In this document: piece by piece, positions 41,066-51,216 of the stretch
Position numbering within the stretch: the stretch's first letter is position 1
Layout: each line of letters begins with the position of its first letter
DNA from: Pseudomonadales bacterium
GTDB lineage: Bacteria > Pseudomonadota > Gammaproteobacteria > Pseudomonadales > Pseudohongiellaceae
Length of the DNA: 64,000 nucleotides
Direction of reading: 5' to 3'
Assembly: GCA_028281635.1 (NCBI GenBank)
Contig: JANQJM010000224.1
Location: 1-64,000, forward strand
The notes under the pieces: generated by a model
Databases searched by the model: none
The model's input: only the letters and a program-made list of their open reading frames with translations
What the model was told of the DNA's origin: nothing
Program-made: the position numbers and the translations under genes

Positions 41066-41081
41066 TGTGATTTCACTCACA
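41066..41081. promoter_or_regulatory. Perfect CRP/Vfr-like palindrome upstream of the REC-EAL gene
   Basis: TGTGA-TTTCAC-TCACA, about 230 bp before the 41310 start. Confidence 0.5.
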
Positions 41082-41309
41082 GATTCGTTCGGCTGAAACA
41101 AGCGCAGAACTCGGAGTTGCGGGGCAGGCTGCTGCCAGCGGGTTTATTGCAGAAAATTACCTTATGTAAGTAATTCTCCTACAGGAGTGCTAGGCTTGTA
41201 GAGGTACTATTTGCCATGCCCACGGGGAGAATATTCTGAGAGCTCTGCAGTCTCAGAGCTGCCCGTGGACCTGCGTCATGGAAGACCGTACAAGCTGAAG
41301 GAGTAAACA

Positions 41310-42482
41310 GTGCTTAACAACAGAATCCTGATTGCCGATGACGAACCAGACTTCACCGAAATAATCGGCGCAGTTGCAGAAGACATTGGCTTTGAAGTGA
41401 TCACCGTGCACGAGGGCAACGAGGTTGTCAGCCGCGCATCTGCCGTGGACCCCGGCGTAATCATTCTCGATCTTCGTATGCCAGGCACCGATGGTGTCGA
41501 AGTGTTGAAACAGCTCGCTGAGATGGCCTGCACTGCCCAGATCCTGCTCATCAGCGGCCTTGGACAACGCACCCTGAATTCAGTGGAACTGGTGGGAAAA
41601 GAGCGCAAACTCAACGTGATCGGCTCCCTGACCAAGCCCATGACCCCGGACGAAATCGAGGAAACTCTCACGCCTTTATTGGGAACAGTTGAGGAAAAGT
41701 CTGCGGTTGAAATCACAGCTGATCAGGATGCGTTTTCAAGTTTTGGCTTGCAGACATTGTTTTTACCCCATGTCTGGTTGAATGATGACGCCCAAACAAC
41801 CCAACGCATTCTGCTGGAAGGTCGGTGGATACTGGACAATAAAGAGGAAGTGAGTGGTAAACAGCTGCAAAGCTGGTCACACGAAAATGGTTTCAGCAAA
41901 GGCCTGACGGATCTCGTTCTTCGCGATGCGATGTTCAGTTTTAATGCACTAAGCAAAGAAAGCGACCAACTCGAATTCGTATTACCGTTCATTCCCGAGC
42001 TGTTGCAAGACGAGGAAATCGCAGATCACCTGGCTGAGGTGTTTATGAGAAGCCGCTTTCCTGCCGAGAGAATCATTGTCGAAACAGATGAACAGGGCAT
42101 TCACCGCTATCAGTCAACTGCAGTCGAGGTCCTCTCACGGATGCGGATAAAAGGATTTCGCATTGCCATGATCACAGAAACCAACAGTGACGAGCTGTTG
42201 TCGATGATTGACAAGTTGCCTATGGATGAAATCATCATGGACATGTCCTTGTTGAACCGCAGCCAGAAACTCAATTCCGATATGGAGTTGGAATTTGCGT
42301 ATAGCTCATTAAATTCGATGGCTAAAAGAATGGGTATCCAAACCTGCGCTCACAATATCGACAGCACAGAACTACTGGAATTCGTCAAACGATGCAATTT
42401 TGACCAGGCCAGAGGCCGAGCAATAACTGGCCCTCACTCTATAGCCAAGCTTGAAGACTATCTGGCAGGTACATTGGATTAG
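41310..42482 (+). CDS. Response regulator with degenerate EAL domain
   Basis: 390 aa; REC (ILIADDEPDF, VIILDLRMPGTDG, GSLTKPM) plus EAL-like fold (RIIVETDEQG, MDEIIMDMSLL, FDQARGRAITGP). Confidence 0.85.
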   Translation: MLNNRILIADDEPDFTEIIGAVAEDIGFEVITVHEGNEVVSRASAVDPGVIILDLRMPGTDGVEVLKQLAEMACTAQILLISGLGQRTLNSVELVGKERKLNVIGSLTKPMTPDEIEETLTPLLGTVEEKSAVEITADQDAFSSFGLQTLFLPHVWLNDDAQTTQRILLEGRWILDNKEEVSGKQLQSWSHENGFSKGLTDLVLRDAMFSFNALSKESDQLEFVLPFIPELLQDEEIADHLAEVFMRSRFPAERIIVETDEQGIHRYQSTAVEVLSRMRIKGFRIAMITETNSDELLSMIDKLPMDEIIMDMSLLNRSQKLNSDMELEFAYSSLNSMAKRMGIQTCAHNIDSTELLEFVKRCNFDQARGRAITGPHSIAKLEDYLAGTLD

Positions 42483-42550
42483 CACCTGACCTAACACCTG
42501 TTTAAATCGGTTCAAAATCTTACTTATGTAAGCCGCTGGCATCCAAAATC

Positions 42551-44758
42551 ATGACAACGAATAAAGATGAGCCTGGTTTAACGACTGCCCAAATTCCGGA
42601 TGCAGAGACCAACTCCTCCCCAAATTCCAGTGAGCCCTTTCAGCATTCGGCCCGCCTACAGGGCAGTTCGGTCGCTCTCACATTATTGATACCGTGTCTT
42701 ATCAGTCTGACATTTGGGGCAGCCTCTTACCTTGTTGTAGTGAGCTATGAGCCTATCCAGTGGTCCGTTCAGGCGTTCCTGCTGGTAGCGGCAGTATTGC
42801 TTTCCATTGTTGGTAGCTGGTTGCTCGCAATCAATAGTATTAGAGCCCGCAAACAAGAGTTGCGTTTGCTGGACTTCAATCGGATGTTGAAGGTTTTCTT
42901 CGAGAAAAACCCGGAGATCATGTTCGTAAAGAATCTTGATGATAGCTTTGCACTCGCCAATGAAAAGTTTCATGAGATGGTTAGCGATCCCAGCAATATA
43001 TTGAAACAGATCGAGCGCGAAGACGACCTGCCCTCCTATGTGGCGGCTAATATTCACCAGCAAGACCTGCAGGTAATTCAGCGCGAAGAGCCCATGGAAT
43101 TTCAATCTCGTTACAAACGAGATGGCGCTATTCTTCATCTGAAAACCTTGAGATTTCCAGTCTTCAATGACGAAGGCGAAATGGTTGCCATCGGCGGCAT
43201 ATCCAATGACATAACAGATCAGGTGCAGAGTCGACGGGCACTTATTGAAAATGAGCGGCTGTTAAGAACCTTTATCGAATCTGCGCCAGACGCCGTGTTG
43301 ATTTGTAGTGCAGATGGTGAAGTAACGCTGGTAAATCAGGCAGCAGAAAGAGTATTCGGATATGAACGCGAACAGATGCTGTCCCAGAGCCTGTTCTCGC
43401 TGATTAAAGATCTTAGCAAGGAGTTGTTTCAGCACTCTTTCTCTAATGAAGAGAACACAGTTACTCACACCATAGGTGGCAATGGCAGACGAGCCGATGG
43501 CGACGAATTCCCCGTGGAGTTCTCCCTGGCACCAATCAATACGCAGGATGGATCTCTGATGATCTGCATACTGCGTGACGTTAGTGACAAGTCATTTATG
43601 GAATCCCAACTCAGACAAAGTCAGAAAATGGAGGCGATAGGAAAACTGACCGGAGGGATGGCGCATGATTTTAACAATTTACTTGGCATCATTATTGGCA
43701 ATATAGCCCTTGCTAAACGCCGCCTGGAAAGAAATGATCCGCTGAACAAGCGCCTCGATACCGCCATGAATGCAGCCCAGCGTGGTGCCGAACTGACCAA
43801 ACGCATGTTGGCAGTAGCACGCAGACAACCTCTACAACCCACTCCGGTCTTTCTTAATGAGGTAATCGACGAGCTTGCCAAAATCCTGCCACAGACCCTG
43901 GGTGCAGATATCGAAATCGAGTTGACACTGGAAGCCGATCTTCCAGCAATTTTGGTTGATGAGTCCGCCGTAGAAAGTATGCTTCTAAACCTCGCGATCA
44001 ACGCGAGAGATGCTATGCCCCACGGTGGCAAATTCACTATCTCCACCAATACCGAGAACAAAGACGCCATTGAAAAGGCACTGCCAAGTACAGTGGTTAG
44101 CGATACCACCTACGTGCACATGGCGCTGCAAGATACCGGCAGCGGCATGAACGAAGAAACCCTGAACCGTGCATTTGAACCATTCTTTACTACCAAGAAA
44201 AAAGGTAAAGGCACTGGACTTGGATTGGCCATGATCTATGGTTTCCTAAAACAATCCAGAGGTTATATCGTTTTAGATAGTACTCTGGGGGTTGGTACAA
44301 CCATTCACATCTACTTGCCTGCGAAAGCCAATGTCGACCTGAAAAAGTCGGCATCTGTTTCAAAAATATCGGTACCATTTCTGGCTGGGAAATCCCACAA
44401 GATTCTGGTGGTGGATGATGAAGTGGACCTTCTCGAGATAGCCCGGGACTACCTCACGGATTTGGGGCTGACAGTGATCACCGCGGATAGTGGTTCCGAG
44501 GCTCTGGACATAATTACCAACGATAGCAGTATCGAACTGCTGCTCACGGATGTGGTCATGCCCGGAATGACCGGCCCGGCGCTGGTTAAAAAAGTGCGGG
44601 CCATTCGAGAGGACGTTCAGATTCTGTATGCTTCCGGCTATCCGTCGGGATCTATCGAGGAAACCAGTGAAATACGGTTGGATGCACCCTTGATCCATAA
44701 GCCCTATACACGAGATACACTGGCGGAATCGATACTGAGCGCGCTCGCGAACAACTAG
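42551..44758 (+). CDS. Hybrid sensor histidine kinase (TM, PAS, PAS, HisKA, HATPase, REC)
   Basis: 735 aa; GGMAHDFNNLLGIIIGNI, MLLNLAINARDAMPHGG, GKGTGLGLAMIYGF, ILVVDDEVDL...LLLTDVVMPGMTG. Confidence 0.95.
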   Translation: MTTNKDEPGLTTAQIPDAETNSSPNSSEPFQHSARLQGSSVALTLLIPCLISLTFGAASYLVVVSYEPIQWSVQAFLLVAAVLLSIVGSWLLAINSIRARKQELRLLDFNRMLKVFFEKNPEIMFVKNLDDSFALANEKFHEMVSDPSNILKQIEREDDLPSYVAANIHQQDLQVIQREEPMEFQSRYKRDGAILHLKTLRFPVFNDEGEMVAIGGISNDITDQVQSRRALIENERLLRTFIESAPDAVLICSADGEVTLVNQAAERVFGYEREQMLSQSLFSLIKDLSKELFQHSFSNEENTVTHTIGGNGRRADGDEFPVEFSLAPINTQDGSLMICILRDVSDKSFMESQLRQSQKMEAIGKLTGGMAHDFNNLLGIIIGNIALAKRRLERNDPLNKRLDTAMNAAQRGAELTKRMLAVARRQPLQPTPVFLNEVIDELAKILPQTLGADIEIELTLEADLPAILVDESAVESMLLNLAINARDAMPHGGKFTISTNTENKDAIEKALPSTVVSDTTYVHMALQDTGSGMNEETLNRAFEPFFTTKKKGKGTGLGLAMIYGFLKQSRGYIVLDSTLGVGTTIHIYLPAKANVDLKKSASVSKISVPFLAGKSHKILVVDDEVDLLEIARDYLTDLGLTVITADSGSEALDIITNDSSIELLLTDVVMPGMTGPALVKKVRAIREDVQILYASGYPSGSIEETSEIRLDAPLIHKPYTRDTLAESILSALANN

Positions 44759-44794
44759 AGAATAGTTGGTACCTGCTTTTTCCGTTCCAGGTTT

Positions 44795-44810
44795 TGTGAT
44801 GTCTATCACA
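44795..44810. promoter_or_regulatory. Perfect CRP/Vfr-like palindrome upstream of the PilZ gene
   Basis: TGTGA-TGTCTA-TCACA; about 200 bp before the 45011 start and 37 bp after the kinase stop. Confidence 0.5.
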
Positions 44811-45010
44811 AGAAAGCATGGGTTACAGAAAAATTCTGACTACCCACCAGATTCCTTGTCAGGCATAGTTAATCGCAATTAGAGCCTGCTTGCTGTTTAG
44901 GAATTTTCCTACAAAAGCTTCTGTATGACCGCAATTGATCGAACTTCAGTGACGTAACGTAGTTTGTTTCAGAACCAGGCTCTAGTCTTGCCGGCAACAA
45001 GGGTAGTTTT

Positions 45011-45766
45011 GTGTTAGTTGTACATAAGAGCGGGAATATGGCATCGCCGACGAAAAGGAAAAACTTGATTCTGGATGATCCTGCGGAACTCAGAGAAGTT
45101 TTCAGGGTTGCCCATTCCCACCGTTGGCCAATCACCTACTCAGTCACGACTGGGCAACGGGTTAGTTCACACACTACCGAGTTACTAAAAGTAGAACCAA
45201 CCAAGGGCACGCTCACGGTGAGCAGCGAAATGAAGTACTCTGGCTTACAACCCAGTGTGCCAACTGGTTTTCGTTCACAGAGCGGTGGCATCGTTATTGA
45301 ATTCGAGTCCCAATTGCTGGGTGGCAACAATACCTTGTCAGACCGCCTGTTTTCAGAGTGCCGGATCAGATACCCAGCTACAATCAAATTCAGTCAGCTT
45401 CGGAACGCAGTTCGCATCGACTGCAACAGCATGGACGAGATCCTGGTTACCTTGTTTACCGAACAACTCAGGTTACAAGGCAAGGTCCAGGACATCTCTG
45501 CCACTGGCGTAAAGATAAGATTCTCTGGCAATCTTTCCTATCAGTTTAAGCACTCACGCATTGTTACCGATTGCCATATGCGCCTTCCTGACGGAACGAT
45601 CGTGGAGGCCCGCCTCAAAGTGCTGGGTTTTACCTACGATCAGGATCAGGATATTTCTTATATTCGCTGTTACTTCCTGGCCATCAAGGAAGACGAAGAA
45701 ATGAAACTGGAAGAGCTGATGCGTGAGGCTCTGGAACGAATTCCGCAGCGAATCGGCGGTTTCTAA
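45011..45766 (+). CDS. PilZ domain protein with YcgR-like N-terminal domain
   Basis: 251 aa; RNAVR followed by DISATGVKI matches RxxxR...D/NxSxxG. True start may be 45038. Confidence 0.85.
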   Translation: MLVVHKSGNMASPTKRKNLILDDPAELREVFRVAHSHRWPITYSVTTGQRVSSHTTELLKVEPTKGTLTVSSEMKYSGLQPSVPTGFRSQSGGIVIEFESQLLGGNNTLSDRLFSECRIRYPATIKFSQLRNAVRIDCNSMDEILVTLFTEQLRLQGKVQDISATGVKIRFSGNLSYQFKHSRIVTDCHMRLPDGTIVEARLKVLGFTYDQDQDISYIRCYFLAIKEDEEMKLEELMREALERIPQRIGGF

Positions 45767-45796
45767 GTTCAGTCATCGAATCCTCGCATTCCGCCT

Positions 45797-46534
45797 CTAA
45801 GCTGATCCCCTGTTCTCAAGATAGTCACCGTAAAGCGATTGTTTGCAGTCAGGGCAAACGCCATGACTAACCTGGTTTGCCCCCTGCGCTTCAATATAGT
45901 CTTCCACCGTCATCCACTCTCCCTGTTCATCACGGGTCTTCTTGCAGGCGGCGCACATGGGAATGATGGTTTCTAGAGACTCAACCCGGTTCTCCAGTTC
46001 ATAATTGTGATGCATCTGGCTGATGCGATTTCGTTGTAGCCAAAATCCTAATCCTCCCGCAATAACGCCCATGATCAGAGTAGCGAAATACTGCAGCGAG
46101 GTGATGTTTTGGAATACAACCAGCAACCAGAAAGTCATAGTGAATATCTGACTGATGAGGAGATAAGGTAGAGAGAGGAATATCAGCCCTGCGATGAAAA
46201 CAACCGTTGCCAGCACCAAAGTTCCTGGCGTGCTATCGATTACTACGATGACGGAGGGTTTGAGACTTACCGCAATCGTACACAGGAACAGGACGGTGTT
46301 GGAAAATCTCGGAGGTATTCGTTCCAGTGCAGCGAACACTCCAGCAACGATGATTACCAGCAAGCCTGCCGAGTTCAGAACAACTAACCAGCCTGGCGGT
46401 TGAAAATCGGTAAACACAAAATCCCGAAACGAAGAGAGCAGCAGCAGCACACCGATACACGCAAGCGCTACTGGCATATATGAAGTCTGGATGTCATCCA
46501 GATATCGCTTCCATTTTTCTTGCGACACAGTCAC
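45797..46534 (-). CDS. Membrane protein with C-terminal four-Cys (zinc-binding-like) module
   Basis: 245 aa; TM segments, coiled linker, then MCAACKKTRDEQGEWMTVEDYIEAQGANQVSHGVCPDCKQSLYGDY. Confidence 0.75.
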   Translation of the reverse strand: MTVSQEKWKRYLDDIQTSYMPVALACIGVLLLLSSFRDFVFTDFQPPGWLVVLNSAGLLVIIVAGVFAALERIPPRFSNTVLFLCTIAVSLKPSVIVVIDSTPGTLVLATVVFIAGLIFLSLPYLLISQIFTMTFWLLVVFQNITSLQYFATLIMGVIAGGLGFWLQRNRISQMHHNYELENRVESLETIIPMCAACKKTRDEQGEWMTVEDYIEAQGANQVSHGVCPDCKQSLYGDYLENRGSA

Positions 46535-46582
46535 CCCCTATTGCTGTGTTCTGAAAAACCGAACGCTGAAACAGTTTTTAGC

Positions 46583-48586
46583 CTATTTTAGAAATCGATT
46601 GTACCAATCCAGATATCGCTGATAACGATCCAGCACGAAACTGGGTCGACGAATTCCATGATGTTCATTGGGATATACCACCAACTGAGTTTCTCTGCCC
46701 AGGCGCTTGAGAGCCTGGTAAAGCTGCTCTGAATTCAGGATAGGGACATTCCAGTCGTGCTCACCACCCATTATCAAGGTAGGAGTCACGATGTTGGCCA
46801 CATCATTGAACGGAGAAATTCTTTCCCAGTTTTCTGGAGTCTCCCATGGCAGCCCCAATTCAGCTTCCCACTGGCGTTGATAGTGGTCGTGACCATAGTT
46901 GCTGCGATACAGCACCTCGCTGGCCCCAGTAATGGCAGCAGCGAAACGATCGCTCTTGGTAATGACATAGTTGGTGAGGATGCCACCATAACTCCAGCCA
47001 CCGACACCGAGTCGTTGTGGATCCGCATAGCCTTGGGCAATAGCATAGTCCACTCCCGCCATCACATCTTCGAAGTCCTTAACACCCCAGGCCGCCCACA
47101 GCTGTTTGGAAAAATCCTGGCCATAGCCTGATGATCCTCTCGGGTTCGTCATCACCACTACATAGCCATTAGCTGCAAACAGTTGTGCATCGAAATTGAA
47201 ATTGAAATCATACTGTGACACCGGGCCCCCATGAATACGTAGCAGAGTCGGGTACTGAAAATTTTCATTGAAGCCCGGTGGCTTATAGATGAAGCCTTCT
47301 ATCTCAGTGCCATCTTCACTCTGGAACTGCACATTTTCAACAGCTGCTATTTTTACTTTGTCGAGGAACGGTTTATTGGTGAAGGTAAGCTGTCGCAGGT
47401 TGCGCCCGGAACCGAAATAAACTTCGGTCGGTTGTTCGGCAGTACCGATTAGCGTGGCAATATCACCTTCGTCATTAATGGAGTAATCGCGCAGACTTAT
47501 ACTACCATCGATCAGACGCTCAAAATTTTCACCGCTGCGATCGATACTTGCCAGGTGGCGCTCACCGCTGTCTTCCAGGATAAACAAGATGTCATCGCTG
47601 TTCTCAGCGAACTGAGGAGAACTCACGTTCCTATCTATTCTGGAAGTCAGCACGCGAGCCTGACCGCCAGTCGCTGGCGATACTGCGAGATGCCCTGTGG
47701 CATACCAAATCAGTTCTGGTTCGGTGACTGTGACGTAAGTGATGTAGTTACCATCGGGGCTCCAGGCGGGAGAGGAATCAGAACCAGGATTTGTGGTTAC
47801 CTGCAGTAGCGTTGCACCCGCGTCCGGGTTTTCAACCGACACCACCCAGATATCGCTGTTGCTATTGCTATCGGGTTCATCCGTCCTATTGCTGGTGAAT
47901 GCAATGAGTTGTCCATCAGGACTCCAGGCAGGTTGCGAATCATCGTAGTCGCCGGAAGTGAGCTGGGTGACTTCATCAGTGGCCAGATCCTGCACATAAA
48001 GATGTGTGCGAAGTCGATCCAGATAACCTGCATAGTCCCGCTTAAATTGAAGTCGATCGATGACCCAGGGCTCAGGTTCGTCCTCGTCCTCATCGGAATC
48101 TTCCTCTGCATCAGTAATGAGCAAAGCCAGCTTGGAAGCATCAGGCGACCAGACATAATCTGATACGCCCTGTTCAATCTCAGTGAGTTGTACGGCTTCA
48201 CCTCCGCGTCGATCCAGGGCCCAAACCTGCGTTTCTCCGTCATTACGGGAAGCCAGAAAACTTAAGTATTTGCCATCCGGGCTCCAGGCAGGATTAGTGG
48301 CGGAAGTGCCGACTCCTGTCATTGGTAAAATTTCCTCATCCGAGGTAGACGCCATAAATAGGCGCGTTTCAGACGAGTTTTCCTCCAACGACGTTTCGCG
48401 CACAGTGTAAGCCACCCAGTTGCCATCTGGACTCAGCACTGGACTGCCCACTTGCTTGAGTGCGAAAAAATCCTCAGGAGTTATCAGACGTGGTTCGGAG
48501 TCTTGGGCAACTACAATGGGCGTTGACACAATGGCACACAGCAACGAGGCAATTGATATCTGGATGGTCTTCACGGTGGTCTCCAT
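46583..48586 (-). CDS. S9 family prolyl oligopeptidase/acylaminoacyl peptidase
   Basis: 667 aa; WSPDGK propeller repeats; GVGGWSYGGILTNY catalytic Ser motif; C-terminal NEHHGI. Confidence 0.95.
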   Translation of the reverse strand: METTVKTIQISIASLLCAIVSTPIVVAQDSEPRLITPEDFFALKQVGSPVLSPDGNWVAYTVRETSLEENSSETRLFMASTSDEEILPMTGVGTSATNPAWSPDGKYLSFLASRNDGETQVWALDRRGGEAVQLTEIEQGVSDYVWSPDASKLALLITDAEEDSDEDEDEPEPWVIDRLQFKRDYAGYLDRLRTHLYVQDLATDEVTQLTSGDYDDSQPAWSPDGQLIAFTSNRTDEPDSNSNSDIWVVSVENPDAGATLLQVTTNPGSDSSPAWSPDGNYITYVTVTEPELIWYATGHLAVSPATGGQARVLTSRIDRNVSSPQFAENSDDILFILEDSGERHLASIDRSGENFERLIDGSISLRDYSINDEGDIATLIGTAEQPTEVYFGSGRNLRQLTFTNKPFLDKVKIAAVENVQFQSEDGTEIEGFIYKPPGFNENFQYPTLLRIHGGPVSQYDFNFNFDAQLFAANGYVVVMTNPRGSSGYGQDFSKQLWAAWGVKDFEDVMAGVDYAIAQGYADPQRLGVGGWSYGGILTNYVITKSDRFAAAITGASEVLYRSNYGHDHYQRQWEAELGLPWETPENWERISPFNDVANIVTPTLIMGGEHDWNVPILNSEQLYQALKRLGRETQLVVYPNEHHGIRRPSFVLDRYQRYLDWYNRFLK

Positions 48587-48624
48587 TTATTCTTATCACC
48601 AAACCCTTAACCACCCTACCACCG

Positions 48625-49674
48625 ATGGCAAGTGCACAACAGCTTTTGCAATTGGATTACGAGTATCCAATCATTCAGGCACCCATGGCCGGTGTGCAAG
48701 ACAGCCGGTTGGCAATCGCTGTTGCCAAAGCTGGAGGTATCGGTTCACTTCCTTGCGCTATGTTGTCCAACGAAAAGTTGCGCTCGGAATTGTCAATTCT
48801 GCAACAGGAAACAAATACACCGATCAATCTCAATTTTTTCTGTCATGAATCTCCTATAGTCGATGCAGTAGCAGAGCAATGCTGGAGGGAATTGCTCAAA
48901 CCATACTATAAGAAATATGGCCTAGCTCAGAGCCTGATAGAACATGGCGCAGCAAGGATTCCATTCTCAGAAGAAATTGCAGAGCTTATCGAACCGTTCT
49001 GTCCTCAACTGATTAGTTTTCATTTTGGACTACCAGATGAAGAGCTCCTTACAAGAGTTAAGTCTTGGGGAAGTAAGATTATTTCTTCGGCAACAACCCG
49101 CGAGGAGGCAGAATGGCTGGAAGCCAATGGTGCGGATGGAGTGATCGCCCAGGGCATCGAAGCCGGAGGTCATCGCGGGATGTTCCTGACTGAAGACCTT
49201 GAGACGCAATCGAGTACTGTGTCTTTACTTGAGGATATCGTTGCGAGTGTAAACATACCGGTGATTGCAGCTGGTGGAATAGCCACGGCTGCAGATGTGA
49301 AATCATGCATGCAGTCAGGCGCCAGTGCGGTACAAGTAGGTACCAGCTATTTATGCTGTCATGAAGCCACTACGACAAAGGTACATCAATCCTTGCTGCT
49401 GCAAACCGAGCCACCAGAGACTGCAATCACGAATTTGTTTACGGGAAAACCTGCCAGGGGCATTGTGAATCGATTGATGAAGGAGCTTGGCCCAATGCAT
49501 TCTGCAGTGCCGAAGTTTCCATTGGCGGCGAATGCGATAGCACCATTGCGGGCCGCAACCGCTGCTTCAGATTCGGGAGACTTTATGTCACTGTGGAGCG
49601 GCACTAATAGAATCGGGTGCAAAATGTGTTCTGCAGCAGAAATTACAAACGAACTCGCCCAAGGCTTTAGTTAG
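48625..49674 (+). CDS. Nitronate monooxygenase (2-nitropropane dioxygenase family)
   Basis: IIQAPMAGVQDSRLAIAVAKAGGIGSLPCAMLS...GADGVIAQGIEAGGHRGMF...IPVIAAGGIATAADV. Confidence 0.93.
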   Translation: MASAQQLLQLDYEYPIIQAPMAGVQDSRLAIAVAKAGGIGSLPCAMLSNEKLRSELSILQQETNTPINLNFFCHESPIVDAVAEQCWRELLKPYYKKYGLAQSLIEHGAARIPFSEEIAELIEPFCPQLISFHFGLPDEELLTRVKSWGSKIISSATTREEAEWLEANGADGVIAQGIEAGGHRGMFLTEDLETQSSTVSLLEDIVASVNIPVIAAGGIATAADVKSCMQSGASAVQVGTSYLCCHEATTTKVHQSLLLQTEPPETAITNLFTGKPARGIVNRLMKELGPMHSAVPKFPLAANAIAPLRAATAASDSGDFMSLWSGTNRIGCKMCSAAEITNELAQGFS

Positions 49675-49683
49675 TTTTCGTTC

Positions 49684-50385
49684 TCACTTATCGAAAGCCT
49701 TATTTATCGCTGCTGTTACCGCAGCATGTGCGCCACTTTCCAGTAACGTGCCATGCGCAGAGAGTAGTTTGTTGAAATCCAGAGACAGCATCTCCCTGAA
49801 CTCCGATTCAAGACTCTCTCCTTCCGGAGTCATCAGTTTCAGCCAGAATGGGCCAAGGATTGTCCTCTTGGGGAAACCGATGAAGGGCATGATCAGCCGT
49901 GCAGGCAGATTGTTAAAACTATAGTCGCCGTAGTTTTGAATGGCATCGCAGGTGAACAACACACCGCCATCTCTCTCAATCAGTAGCACGCATTCTGGTT
50001 GCACTGTTTTCTTGAACAAGAACAAGCGCGCATCAGGAAAAGGCAGATTCGTATCATCAGATATAGGGTGATCAATTGCAGGTTCAGTATAGGTAGTACC
50101 GCCGGCCTGGCACCAATGACTGGCGCCGAATTTTTCGACATAGTAGGGATCATCCAGGCCGTGAAAGGCGCCAAGTCGGAGAATGTTTTTAATCTTGCCA
50201 AGTTCCTGCAGCTTCGCTTCGGTGGCGGGCTGCAGCCTGATGGGGTTGATTAGAGTGAGTTCCTTGTCGTGCCTGATGATTCCCATGTTTCTTGAGATAC
50301 GCAGCACGGCATTCATTTGAATACTGCCGCGCACCATAAAAAGATCCGGGGCTATGGATTCAACATCACCGTGGGGAAAGATCAT
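49684..50385 (-). CDS. DUF4336-like / metallo-hydrolase-fold hypothetical protein
   Basis: 233 aa; LGAFHGLDDPYYVEKFGASHWC...GGVLFTCDAIQNYGDYSF. Confidence 0.65.
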   Translation of the reverse strand: MIFPHGDVESIAPDLFMVRGSIQMNAVLRISRNMGIIRHDKELTLINPIRLQPATEAKLQELGKIKNILRLGAFHGLDDPYYVEKFGASHWCQAGGTTYTEPAIDHPISDDTNLPFPDARLFLFKKTVQPECVLLIERDGGVLFTCDAIQNYGDYSFNNLPARLIMPFIGFPKRTILGPFWLKLMTPEGESLESEFREMLSLDFNKLLSAHGTLLESGAHAAVTAAINKAFDK

Positions 50386-50520
50386 GAGTATTCACTCCTT
50401 AGCTGCACCTGTAGCCTGATTGGATTCTAGACTCGCCACAGCCCCCATGTCACGAGGCTGGCTAAATGGACATTCGTAAGCCCAACTCGTATTCTGTTTG
50501 CAATCGATGGAGAACACGAC

Positions 50521-51066
50521 ATGAAGATGGTGAAACTTTCCCTGCAGATGCTTAGTCTGGTGGCAATATTTATCGCGGTCGCCATGGCAACTTTGAGATT
50601 CAATCATCGCAATGACGATGGCCCATCTATTTTATTTCCTGGTGGTGCGCTGGTCTCCGGTGAATTGCACACGGGCCCTGAACCCAATTGGGACTTCACC
50701 GCAGATGTGCAAACAGTGGAATTGGAGCTGGATGATTCCGACAGCTCGCGCCTGATCTGGATTCAGAACGCTGATGGCAAAGCCTATGTAGTGTCTGGCT
50801 ATATGAACAACTGGCTGGGACGTCTCTGGAAGCACTGGGCGGTTGAAGCCGACGAAGGTAGTGGCCGTGCCGTACTGAGAATTGGAGATACGCGCTATGA
50901 ACGGCAATTGGTGCGCATCCACCAAGGAGATGAGTTAGATGGTATCGCCGAAAGCGTGATTCGCAAGTACGCTGGCGGCAACCCCACACCCGAATCCATT
51001 GCCGGGTTCCGTGCAGCAATTGAGTCTGGTGCCACCTGGGCCTTCGCCGTCTTACCAAGAGGATAG
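50521..51066 (+). CDS. Hypothetical protein with N-terminal TM helix
   Basis: 181 aa; single hydrophobic N-terminal segment. Confidence 0.7.
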   Translation: MKMVKLSLQMLSLVAIFIAVAMATLRFNHRNDDGPSILFPGGALVSGELHTGPEPNWDFTADVQTVELELDDSDSSRLIWIQNADGKAYVVSGYMNNWLGRLWKHWAVEADEGSGRAVLRIGDTRYERQLVRIHQGDELDGIAESVIRKYAGGNPTPESIAGFRAAIESGATWAFAVLPRG

Positions 51067-51071
51067 CCAGC

Positions 51072-51209
51072 ATGACTACCAAAAATTATCTAATCGCCTG
51101 CGGCGCAGTAGCCGTGGTTACCGCACTCTGCATGCTGTTTGTCCCACCTGTAGCACAGGCCTTCGAAGGCCTGGTCCTCCTCTTCCTGAGCACCTTCGCC
51201 ACCGGCTAA
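51072..51209 (+). CDS. Small hydrophobic protein (45 aa)
   Basis: MTTKNYLIACGAVAVVTALCMLFVPPVAQAFEGLVLLFLSTFATG; starts 6 nt after the upstream stop. Not in the ORF track because of length. Confidence 0.5.
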   Translation: MTTKNYLIACGAVAVVTALCMLFVPPVAQAFEGLVLLFLSTFATG

Positions 51210-51216
51210 GCACCCC

